Shown piece after piece: positions 39,026 to 61,936 of a DNA stretch of 64,000 bases. A program made the translations under genes and the position numbers. The number at the start of each line of letters is the position of its first letter. The first letter of the stretch is position 1. This stretch comes from Paratrimastix pyriformis. Lineage: Eukaryota > Preaxostyla > Paratrimastigidae. A model generated the notes under the pieces. That model saw only the letters and a program-made list of their open reading frames with translations. It was not told the origin of the DNA and did not search any database. The stretch is taken from the NCBI GenBank assembly GCA_027972325.1, contig JAPMOS010000013.1, forward strand, positions 106,001 to 170,000. The letters are read 5' to 3'.

Positions 39026-39789
39026 CATAATATTTTTGGATCGTGTCCCAAAATTTTGGAGGTGCCTCCCAAGTAGGGTATATCAGGGCACCCCCTTGGG
39101 GACTTGTGAGGGTCGGAGGGCCGAAGGGCCGAAAAGCCGAAATGCCGCAAGACACAGTAGGCTTAGTAGACCTGGTAGGCTCTCATGCGCCTGTGGCGCC
39201 CAGGCTGCGTCCGGCCCCACCTTCAGGTGCGATCGTTGTCCGGACAACACTGTTGCGAAAATGTTGCGAAATCGTTGCGAAATCGGTGCGAAACATGGTA
39301 GCGCTCTCTGGCCCCTGCCCTTGATGCCAAGCCCGCAGCCGCCCGAACCCGCTTGGAGACCCGAAGCACAATGGCCCGCCCGGTCAAGGTTGGCGATACC
39401 CCCTGATGAATGCCCCTACCATCCCGGCCTTGCGACGGGTTCTCTCGGGTGCTGGTCCACGGTGACCTGGACCGCTGGCCGGACCCCACTCCAACAACAC
39501 GGTGCGCTCTCCAGGATACCACTGTGGCCTGTGGACGTCCCCGCAGTGCTGCGGTAAGTCGGTCCCGAACACATAGGGTGTGATGACGGCTGCACTCTCC
39601 CCCTGGCAAATGGCGTGTTGCCCCTAAGTTGGCAAAAGTCCGACGGCATGAGGACTAAAAATACCAACTGCCTTTGGGTCGGGTCGGTGCCGGGGGGAGA
39701 GCCCTGGGATTTTACAGATTTTTGGAAGGCCACCCTCAGTTCCTTCCCCCGAAAAGTCGTCCCTGTTTTTCGGTATTTATATATGTAGA
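39026..39789. other. Unassigned block, AT-richer, with small repeats; no supported gene
   Basis: Composition differs from the surroundings (ATAATATTTTTGG, CCCAAAATTTTGG). It holds runs such as GGGCCGAAAAGCCGAAATGCC and four 11-bp copies of GTTGCGAAATC at about 39252-39294. A 173-codon plus-strand frame (39036-39557) and minus-strand frames over the same bases lack an identifiable domain. It could be a decayed mobile element or a long intron. Confidence 0.4.
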
Positions 39790-39827
<38 letters not shown>

Positions 39828-39893
39828 CAGGATGATCAGGATGATGATGATGATCAGGATGACGATGATGATCAGGATGATGATGATCGGGAC

Positions 39894-39942
<49 letters not shown>

Positions 39943-40038
39943 CTGATGATGATGATGATGATGCTGATGATGCTGATGATGCTGATGATGCTGATGATGC
40001 TGATGATGATTGGATGATGCTGATGATGATGCTGGATG
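39790..40038. repeat. (GAT)n tract with interspersed CAG and GCT variants
   Basis: About 250 bp of ATGATG units with regular GATCAG and GATGCT variants, directly downstream of the last PHD-gene exon on the minus strand. Confidence 0.9.
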
Positions 40039-40089
40039 GTGGTGCTGATGCTGATGCCAGGCAGGGGGCGAGGAAGGGGGGGCCTGCCG

Positions 40090-42687
40090 ACCCCGGGGAA
40101 GTGGGGCCGCCACGTGAGGGCCAGGAAGGGCGCCTTGGGGTCGGCCGGATTGGCCTTGTACAGCAGGGCCATCGCCGGGTCCCGCAGCGCGCAGAAGGGG
40201 TGCGCCTTGCCGGGGCACTGGGGCTGCCCTCGGCCGCCTCTGCACGAGGATCGGGATGGTGGTGGTGGTGGTGGTGGTGGTGGGAGGGATGAGGACCGTC
40301 TTCTAACGAGGGGCCTTGTTATGGCCCAGAGTCACATTCTTCTGCTTCGGCATGGGGTTGACAAGCGACTGCACAACGGCTTTCTCAACCCATCCCGTCC
40401 CTCGCGTCCTCAATATCGAAGAAGGAGGAACGGTGTGGCGGCCTTGCCTTGTCCAGTATATCACGCGGGATGGGCCCGGCGTTACACTCTAAAGCGGCAC
40501 GATCTCCGGAAGCGCCTCACCGAGCGATGGCCCGCCCCCTCACGCCGAACAGTTTGGGAGGACAGACGACAACAAATGCACAGCCACCACCGACCCACAT
40601 CACCAACAAGCGGGGGGCAGACTTGCGCTTCTTCTCGTGCGGGTCGCGGCCGGCCCGGGGCCTGAAGGAGCAGTCCAGCACGGCCGCGTAGCGACGGTCG
40701 GGGCAGGGGCGCAGTTTACACAGCCGGCAGGCCATCCCCTGCGCCCACCCAACCCGCGAGGTGATGGATGAACGATAGGACAGAGATGGGGACATGACGG
40801 GGGGGGGGGGGGGTGACATGACGGGGGGTGGACATGACGGGGGTGGACATGACGGGGTGGACATGACGGGGGGTGGACATGACGGGGGTGACATGACGGG
40901 GGGGGGGGGGGGGGGGGGACATGACGAGGGTGACGGACGTTCTGCTTGCTGCAGCGGGCCTCGGCGCACGCGTTGAAGTCGACCGATGGCCCCTCCTGCA
41001 GGACAGGTCCCGGCCAGGGCGCCACCGGAGGGTGGGTGAAAATGAGGACGTGTGGGATGGGCAACCGACGACGGAACGGCGGCAGAAGCGGTGGCGTGGG
41101 GCGGCGGGCATGTGGGGCATCAGCCGGGGGTCAGGTGGCGGGGCATGGGGGCAGGAGCGGACCTTGCGGAGGGTCAGGCGCACCTCGGGCAGCCACAGGC
41201 CGCAGCAGGCGTGGATCCAGCGGGACTCGGGCGACCCGCCGCGGTCCTGGATCAGCAGCCCTGGAGCCCCCGAGCGTGTGTGGAGCCCCCGAGTGCGTGC
41301 GTGTGTTGGACAGAAGAAAGAAGGAAGAAGGACGATGAGAGGGAGATGTCTGTGCGCGTCCCCGTCGTGTATCTCTTGTCTCCGTGTCTCCGTGTGTCTC
41401 CGTGTGTCTCTGTCTCTGTCTCTGTGTGTCTCCGTGTGTCTCTGTCTCTGCCTCTGTGTGTCTCTCCGTGTCTCCGTGTGTCCCCGTGTGTCCCCGTGTC
41501 TCCGGGTGTCTGTCTCGGTCTCTCTGTGTGTGCGGGCGAGCGAGGGGGGGTTGCAGACCGCCGTGCTGACCGCATCCAAAGCACTCCAGCTCGACCGGGG
41601 CGAGGCCGGCTCGGCACGGCGCACACGTCCAGTCGGCGGCCGGGCAGACGTCGTGCAGGGCCAGGCAGGCGGCGTGAACGACAAGCTGGTGGGCGGTAGG
41701 TCAGAACGCAGGGCAAGATCGACGGGAAACAGATGGATGGGGGGGGGGGGGGGGGGGAGCGGGAGGTAGATTTCACAGCGCCCGCAGGAAATGGATGTGG
41801 GGGAAGGAGGAGAAGAAGGGGAAGGAGGGGAAGGAGGGGAAGGAGAGGAAGGAGGGGGGACGGACCCCGCAGCGCCCGCAGGAGGCCACCGGGTCGCCCT
41901 TGAATTCCAGCCCGCAGAACTCGCAGCGCTGGTCTTGGGGCGGCGAGGCCGGGGCTGGCGCTTGGGTCTCCGGTTCGGGCGACTCGGGCTCGGGCCGTGG
42001 CGGCGGCGGGGGAGGGGGCGGCGGAGGTGGTGGGGGCGGCGGCGGAGGAGGAGGTGGTGGTGGTGGAGGTGGAGGTGGAGGTGGTGGAGGTGGAGGTGGA
42101 GACGGGGGTGGTTGTGGGACTGCAGGCGGTGGGGAAATGGATGGAGCGGGAGCGGGAGCGGGAGTGGGAGCGAGAGTTGGAGCGGGAGCGGGAGCGGGAG
42201 CGAGTGGCGCTGAGAGAGGCGCGGACTCTGTCTGCACAGGAGCCGGTGCTGCAGCGGGGGTTGGGACGGGTGTGGGCCGCCGGGGGGATAGCGGGGGCAG
42301 TGGCGACGGCGATGGAAGGGCCGGAGACGACTGGCGGGCCACAACAGGAGATGCGGGTGTTTGCGTGATAACCCCCAGGATGGGGAGGGTGGTCGTTGAT
42401 GGGGGGGAGGGAGGGAAATTTGATACATCGGCTAAGGCTGAGGAGGCCGCGTGAATGGCATCGGGTTGTGAGTGCTGCGAGCCGGAAGATCCCTCAAAGA
42501 TATCGAGGGGGGGAATCTCGAGTTCCCCAGCAATCGGGATTTTTGGCATACCCGATTGCGAGTAGAACGGCGTGGGGAACAGCGGGTCAGGCGGAACCGG
42601 GAAGAAGAATTCGCTATCTATTCGAGTTCCATTCGCTCTCAATCGAATCACGCTGAAAAAACATGAATTCAGCAGACCAGGCTCCAT
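40090..42687 (-). CDS. PHD finger plus extended PHD (ePHD) chromatin-reader protein, BRPF/JADE-like layout
   Basis: ATG at 42687; exon 1 (41866-42687) has an Ala/Pro-rich region with a long polyproline stretch and ends with the first zinc ligands CEFCGLEFKGDPVASCGRCG at a GTCCGT donor. The following exons give VVHAACLALHDVCPA and WTCAPCRAG (PHD), then VELECFGCGQHGGLQ, RWIHACCGLWLPEVRLTLRK (donor near 41165), FNACAEARCSKQN, GMACRLCKLRPCPDRRYA, and CPGKAHPFCALRDPA (about 40200). This is the PHD1-knuckle-ePHD order of BRPF, JADE and AF10 proteins, which bind histone H3 tails and DNA and recruit acetyltransferases in the nucleus. No EPC-like, bromo- or PWWP domain was seen in the window. The gene may continue leftward to 35424; it is divergent from the tubulin gene. 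Confidence 0.8.
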
Positions 42688-44549
<1,862 letters not shown>

Positions 44550-44933
44550 ACGAGGCGCTCCCAACCCCCCAATTCCCTTCTTTCATCCCCACGCTCTGAA
44601 AAAGAAAGGATTGCGAAACCCAGTCTTCCGTCGTCCCCGTCTTGGGTCGGGGGGGGGGTGGGATCGACGGAATATTCGATCACGCTGCACGGCCGGGAGG
44701 GATGGGCCGCTGCAGGAAGTCGGAGAGCTGCTGGCCCTGGATGGCCCCCTCGCGTTCCGTCTCGCAACATCACCCCATGGTGCCGAGTGAGGAGTCACCG
44801 AACACCCCCCACATCGACAAAGGTGACTCTCGTTCATTTCCCTACTCCGACGACACAGCTCGCGGAGAAAGGGTTTGATGAGGACGTCGTCCGAATTCCC
44901 CAAACGCCACCGGTGGTCGGAAAATGGGTCGCC
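44550..44933. other. Convergent intergenic region between tubulin and the receptor-like gene
   Basis: Holds the two 3' UTRs. A G-run lies at 44649-44658. No coding motif or RNA gene was recognised. Confidence 0.5.
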
Positions 44934-55453
<10,520 letters not shown>

Positions 55454-56865
55454 GAGCCAACAGCAGCACCAGGGTAGAGCGAATTCTCTGTTTCCACCAT
55501 TCCCAAAAGTGAAAACAGAGTTCGTGGGGAGTAGAGAGCCGTCTGCAAAGATGATTCGGGAAAGGATTGGCAAAGAGAATCTTCTTGGCTAAGCGTCGGG
55601 GTGGCGGATGACTCGTCTGGCGGGGGATTTTGAAACGTTTGGAGATAAATATCCACTAAAAAAGGCCCGTCGTCGGAAAAAAGGAGCCGGCAGCAGCGGA
55701 CAGAAAGTGGCGAAATCAAAACTGGCCCGATTGGAAACCGGGCAGGCACATGATACAAAGATCAGGTGCCAAAGAACAAGAACCCACAAGAGCGACAGCG
55801 AAAGATTTTTGACGGGGAAACCCGGTTTCCGTTTTTGTGAGACATAGTCGGTTTCCCCTTTGGGGTACATGAATGATTTGAAAATTATTTGAATTGAATT
55901 GGACTCCACTAATTCAGCCGGTTTGGCCACAAGCCGGACGAGACGCACACCAATTAAGCCGCCACTGCACTTTCGAGATCGCACCAAGCTCCCGTAATTC
56001 ACCATTTGTATTAAGCCTGGCATAACTCTTTGATATGCCTCAAGTCTTTGGGATGCTCGATCATCGCAACATAGAGCACTCCCAATCCGCCATCTCGCCC
56101 GTGGTCGCCTCCCACGCGTTCCTCGACCCCAACGCTACTGCCCACGCCGACCTCGACGCTTCGACCATCTTTGCTCCCTCTCTTCGCTTCCTCGGCCCGG
56201 GGCCAGGCGGATCCCATCCCGTGATGGGAGAAGAGCCGCCGCATCAGCGTCAGGGACCCAAGCGGCATTCAAGGCAAAGGGATCGGTCTTGGATTGGGGC
56301 CGGAAGAAGGTCGCGATTCTGTTGCGTGCCCGGCAAACGACAAAGCCTGTCACGCGGACAGCGGAGAGTTCATGGCGGGGTGTGTGCAAGGGCGCGCATT
56401 GCTATGGTGCGCCGCCAAGGAGCCCGCGCTGCAAAGGAGGGTCTCTCGTCACCTTCAGACGGGATCTCGCCAGCGTGCATGAGCCGTGCTGTCCCGCCAA
56501 AGGAATGCTCAGAATTGGGGGTAAGGAGGGCACGCTTCCAACACCCGGCATGTTCCGTGACCTGGCGCAAAAGGACAGGTCCCCATAGCTTTCGCTGGCC
56601 CACCGCGGGGGAGCCCTGGTCATCCTTTCGAAGCCCTGATGGGTGGGTGGTGGGGTGGAGGTGGGGGGGGGGTCTGCGAGGGAGGGCTGGGACAGGGTGG
56701 GGCGGGGTGGTGGTGGGAAAGTTACCGAATTTTCACGCGAATCACAAAAAATTACGGGTCTTAACGGGCCACGCATCGAGACCATCTAGCAATTGAGTTT
56801 CCGGTGTGCTTTTTTGTGTTCCGCGGGTACACCATCGAAATTCTACCTGTTTCGATCATTGGAGG
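55454..56865. other. Divergent region between the receptor-like gene and DNA2
   Basis: About 1.4 kb. The left part (55590-56000) is lower in GC and contains a minus-strand hydrophobic stretch (LSLLWVLVLWHLIFVSCACP near 55770) that could be a leader exon. The 56035-56600 part is open on the plus strand (MPQVFGMLDHRNIEHSQSAI start) for 253 codons but has no known motif. The 56640-56760 part is G-rich. It probably contains both promoters; a small extra gene at 56035 is possible but not supported. Confidence 0.4.
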
Positions 56866-59800
56866 ATGGCTGAAAATGATCCAGGAACCTGCTCCAATGA
56901 CCCGTCGCGTTTGCCTGTATGTCGGCCTCCCCTCCTGGTAATAGAGTACAGGGCCTTTCATTTCAAAGTGGTCCGTTCCTTTATTTCTTCCCCCCCCTCT
57001 CTTTCAAGAGAGATAACCGCTTCGGCCCCCTAGGATCCAGATGATTGTCCAGAAGAAGAGGAGGCGAACACCGTGAGTTGGATCGCTTCCCCGGTGATCA
57101 AACATGAGCCCAAGACTCCCACCGCCCGGGATGACGACCTCTTTGAAGATGCCCTCCTTTCCCCGGAAGCACCCAAAACCGTCTGCTGATTTTCTCATTC
57201 GATCATCATCACTTCCCCCCATAGATCATCAAGCAGCGCCAATCCCTCTTGACCTCCTTCATCACTGTGGGACGGAGGTCCGCCTCGCTGCCCCCGGAAG
57301 CTGCGCCGACCACCACCCACGCCCCCCCGGCCCCCGCATCTCTCTTCTCTCCGCGTTCGGCGGACGCTAACCGGCGCCGGCTCATGTCCAAGCTTGCCGG
57401 CGCTGCCGTCGCCACCTCGCAGCCGCCCGCTGCGCCCGGCCACGTCCCCGGAAAGCCAACATCACCCCACTCGCCGAGCTCGCCCAAGAGGCCCGCGGCA
57501 GCATCCCCCCCGCAGCGCCTTCGCAAGCGGTCTGCCCAACCCCTGCAACAGCAGCAGCCGGCCCGGTCGGCCTCGGCACCGACGGTCTCCAAGAAGGCGG
57601 CTCGCTCCCCGGCGAGCCTGGCCAAACGGCCCATTGGCACGCTACTCTTCGAAGAGCCGCCCATCTTGATCGACGATGAGGTCCGCAGACTCGCCCCCGA
57701 CCCGCCCCCCGCCCCCCGACGACCATGGTTCTCATCTCCCTCATCCGGCAGGAGGCGTGCCCCCCTCCCCCGGAGTCTGCCACCACCACCTCGGCGCGCC
57801 ACAAGCAGCCGCGCCTCGACGCCGAAGAGGTCCCCGAGGCCGGGGATGCCGAGGCGGACCCGGTCTCGACCCCGAAGCGCCAGCCGGCCCCGATCGGCGT
57901 CGGGTCGCCCATCCTGGACCTGTCCCCGTCCCCCCCGGCCCCGGCCCCCGTCTCCAGGCTGTCCGCCCACGCGCGCACAAACCTCGTGCACCCCGCGGCC
58001 ACATCCGACCCGCCCCCACTTCCGCCGTCCCCCCCGGCCAGTCTCCCGCCCCCGCCCCCGCCTCCTTCCAAACCACCACCGCATGGCACCGGACGACAAG
58101 ACAGTCCCTGCCCCCCCTGCCATTCGCCGGTTGGTCCGGAGGCCCGCGACTCCCCACCGGCAGCGGGCGGGGGCGGGGGCTGCGTGATCTACTGCTCAGA
58201 CCCGTCGGGCTGGCGGCCCCCACCGCACCGCGGGGCCACTTCGCTGCGCCAGCTCGACCCCGCCGAGGCCGCCTGCCCCCCAGGTGATAGCCACCACATC
58301 GCGCCCCCGGACACGGCGCTGCCCTCACAGGCATCGGCCCCACCCGACTGCGCGCCCGCGGGGGGGCCGGATACGCTCCTGCTCTCGCCCCCGCCCGACT
58401 CTTTGCCGCCCCTGACCAGCGCCTGCTGCCCGCCCCAGGTCCCCCCGCCGGCCGTCGTGCTCCCCGCCACCTCGTCACCCCCACGCCCAGCCGCCGCTGG
58501 CGCGGGGTCGTTGCCGCTGCTGCCTTCGCAGCCCCCGGCGGCCCTGACTTCCCTCAGCGAGGCCGCCCCCTCGGCGGCCGCCGCTCCGGCGAGGCCCGTG
58601 TGCATTCCGGCCCACAGACGCGGCCGCCGCTGCCTGGTGTTAGAGGTGGTCCCTTCTTTGTATGAGCGGCAGGCTGTCGCGCCCGCCGGGGCCGAGGGGA
58701 CGGCGATGGGCGACCAGCCGCAGATGTGGGAAGCGCCCCGAGCCGAGCTGGTCCGCCGCCGCCGCCTCGTGGGCCGGGTCGCCTTCCCCTGGGAAGCGTG
58801 AGTAGAGGGGAAGGGGCGATGGAGGCGGCACAATTGTTTTTGTTTGCACGGGCGGGACTTTAGGAGCGATCTGCAAGGGGGAAATGGAAATGGGATGCAC
58901 CGCCAAAGGGTATGATTTGTTGGCCCTGTGCGTCGCGAAGTCCAGCCCTCACTCTCTGTAGCTGCAGTCGATTGTGCGCTCACAGCTCACACACAAATCG
59001 TCCCGCGCTCTGTCTGCCCGTGCGGCGGCGGTGCAGGTGGTGCACGTGGTCTCGCAGCACTCGCTGACCCGCTGGCGCCAGGCGACCCTCCGGCTGCGGG
59101 GGCCCTGGGAGTCGGCCCGGCTGGACCCGGGGGATGTCGTCATGGCCGTGGGGACTTTCCACCCGGCCGACGAGCCGGCCCCCTGGCGCAGCGGGACGCC
59201 CTCGGCTGGCGGGTGGTGGTGCGTGATCGACGAGGACCAGGGGGCCCTGGTCACCCACTGCGACGTCCTCCTGACGGGCACCACCGTGGGGGAGAGCTTC
59301 CTCTGCAGGCGCAAGGCCGTCCTCAATGCCAGGGTGGCGGTCCGCCTGGTGGGGGGCCGGGACTGGAAGACGGGCACCGGGGTGAGGGAGAAGAGGGGCA
59401 CCGGAACGGGGAGAAGAGGGGCGCCGGAATGGGGGAAGGACATGACCGGGCCGTCATTCTGTGGGCACCGATGATGATGGGTCGACTTCCCACCCCAAGG
59501 CGCACATTGCTGTGTGGACTCTCACCCTCGGCCGTTCGTGGGGGGGTCTCGGCGACAGGTCAACCCGAACCACACCCTGCTGGCCCGCCCCGAGGCTGCC
59601 CTGCCGTCCTCCTCGGGGGCCGGACAGCAGCAGCAGCTGACCATCCTGACCGGGCCTCCCGGGTCCCCCCCGCCGCCCCCGGCGGGGTCGCCTGCCCCCC
59701 CGGGACAAGTGCCGCCCCTGGTGGGTGCGGCCCTGTACGGGCAACTGGTCCACGAAGTGGTCGAGCAGGCCCTGCTCACAGCCGACTTCACCGAGGGCTC

Positions 59801-61904
59801 CCTGGGAGCCGCCGCGGCACGGGCCGTCCAGGAGCACATCGAACAGCTGTCTGGCACACCTCCCCCCTCCTCACTCAGTGGCTTTCGTCTCCGCGTACAT
59901 CATCGTGCCCGTGGTCTGGTGGTGTCTTGTTCGCTGGCTGGCTGGTTGGCTGGTTGGCCGTGTCTGGGCTGGGTGTGTGGTGTGTGGGCGGCTCTCTGCG
60001 CAGATACGGGGCCGACCAGAGCGAGGCGACCATGTTGAGCCGCCTCATGGGCGTCGTCCCCGGTCCGCCTCCTCCCCTCCCCGTGCCTGCCCGCCCGCTT
60101 CCGCTTCCCCAGGCCCATCTCACCCATATCCCCCTGTTCCTGTTACCTCATCACCGCATCCCTGCAGCCCTCCAGCAGTGGGCCCGGCAGCACTTCCCCG
60201 CCGCGGTCACGGTCCCCACCGACCCCGCCGTGCCGCCCCCCCGCAGCAGCCCGCCGGCCGCCCTGCAGCGGCGCCCCTCTGGCGATCCCATCCGGCTGCG
60301 GCTGGGCCGCGCCCCGTCGGGCCCCTCGCTCACCGCCACCACCACCCCCGCGGGCCCCGGCAACAGCAACAGCAACAGCAGCACATTTCTCCGCCCGGCC
60401 CCCGGGACGGCAGCGGCACCAGCCGCGGGCCCCGGGATGCTGATCGGGGGCGAGGCGGTGGCCCTGGCTGCGCCCCGGATCCCGCTGCTGATGCGGGGGT
60501 CGGGGACGGGCACCATCCTCCTCAGGCCCGCCCCCCAACCTCCCCCCGGAGCCGCAGGGGCAGGGGGTCCGGCCCCACTGCGGCCGCGGCCACTTCCTGT
60601 TGTTCCAGACCTGCGCCGAGCCACGTCGGGCGGTCCGTCACGCACTGCTGTGGAGTTCGCTCGTGCTCCTCCCCTCAGATGCTTGCGTCGTCTTCGTCTT
60701 CCCGCCCTCCCTCGGCCCTCATAATCCACCATCACCACCCATCACCGCCGCCACCAACACTGCTGCTGCTCTGGCGGTGGCCTGCTGACGGCGGTCCTGA
60801 TCATCGCTTCTTCTGTCTGTTTGCGCCTGTCGGCCCAGCTCCCGACGAGCCGCCCGGGCTGTCGCCGCCGCCGCCGCTGCGGATTGGGGCCGTCCTCGAC
60901 GTGGAGGACGCCGTCTGGTGCCCCATGTACGGCATGAAGGGTCGGCGAGCACCTCCCTTTGCATCTCCCCCATCCCTGCTCCGTCTGGTGGTGCCCCATG
61001 GCTATGAAGGGCCGGCGACCCCCACCTCCACCTCCCTTTTGACTGCCCTTTCTCAACCGCCCGTCTCCGTCCCCTCGGCCCGGCCCCCGCCCTCAGGGAA
61101 ACTCGACGCGACGGTGGTGCTGGAGGGAACCCCCACGGGCCCCTCTGCCCCAGTCCCCGACCAGCCGGCCACGGCCCGCGGGTCGGCCGCCCGGTCGGTG
61201 GGTCCGCTCGAGTGGAAGAGCGGCGCCCCGTCGCGCCGTGGCCCCGTCCAATCGCACAGGGCCCAGGTGCTCCTCTACGCGCTGCTCGTGGCCCACACGT
61301 ACGGTCCGTGACTCTGCCCTCTGTCCCCGTTCCACAGACCCTGTCCCCTTCCCCCGTTCCTTGGATTGGCACACAATTGGCCCTGTCTCTTTCCCTGTTT
61401 CTTGTCCCAGTCTGAGTCTGTGTTGGCATTTCAGCTTGTCACCTCGTGGGCTGGGCTGGGCTGGGCTGGGCGACTAGACGTTGAACCGGCCCTGGGCGGG
61501 CTGCTGGTCTACCTGAAGGCCAAGTCGGACCGACCCCCGGCAGGCGAGGCGCCCGGCAGCCCCTCGGCGGCCGACATCGCCCGGGCCACGGCCTTCCCCA
61601 TGGTTCCCGAGCCGAGCCTGGTCGGTCGTGCCAGCGGTTCCTTCTGGCCACCCGGAGCCATTCGCCGCCTGCAGTTTATTTCGCGACATGAACCGGGCTG
61701 ACCTGCGCATCCGCCCGTGGGGGGCGTGGGGTGGGGCACATGGGGGCGTGGGGTGGCAGCTGCGCGATCTGATCATGGGCCGCAACGCGCTGGCGCCCTT
61801 CTTCACGGCCAAGGAGGCGCTGGCCCTGCCGCCCATCTGCGAGGGCCCCTTTTGCACAGGCTGCTCGTCCCTGGGGCCCTGCATGGTCCTCCATAAGGTC
61901 TGTC

Positions 61905-61936
<32 letters not shown>

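Noticed and set aside
39036-39557. 173-codon plus-strand frame in the repeat block as a gene
   Set aside because: No domain, no codon pattern like the neighbours, overlapping frames equally open on the other strand, and it begins within repeat-like sequence.
56035-56796. 253-codon plus-strand frame upstream of DNA2 as DNA2 exon 1 or a separate gene
   Set aside because: A separate ATG at 56866 with a 96-nt intron fits DNA2 in phase; the 56035 frame ends in repetitive Gly/Trp/Arg and has no recognised motif.
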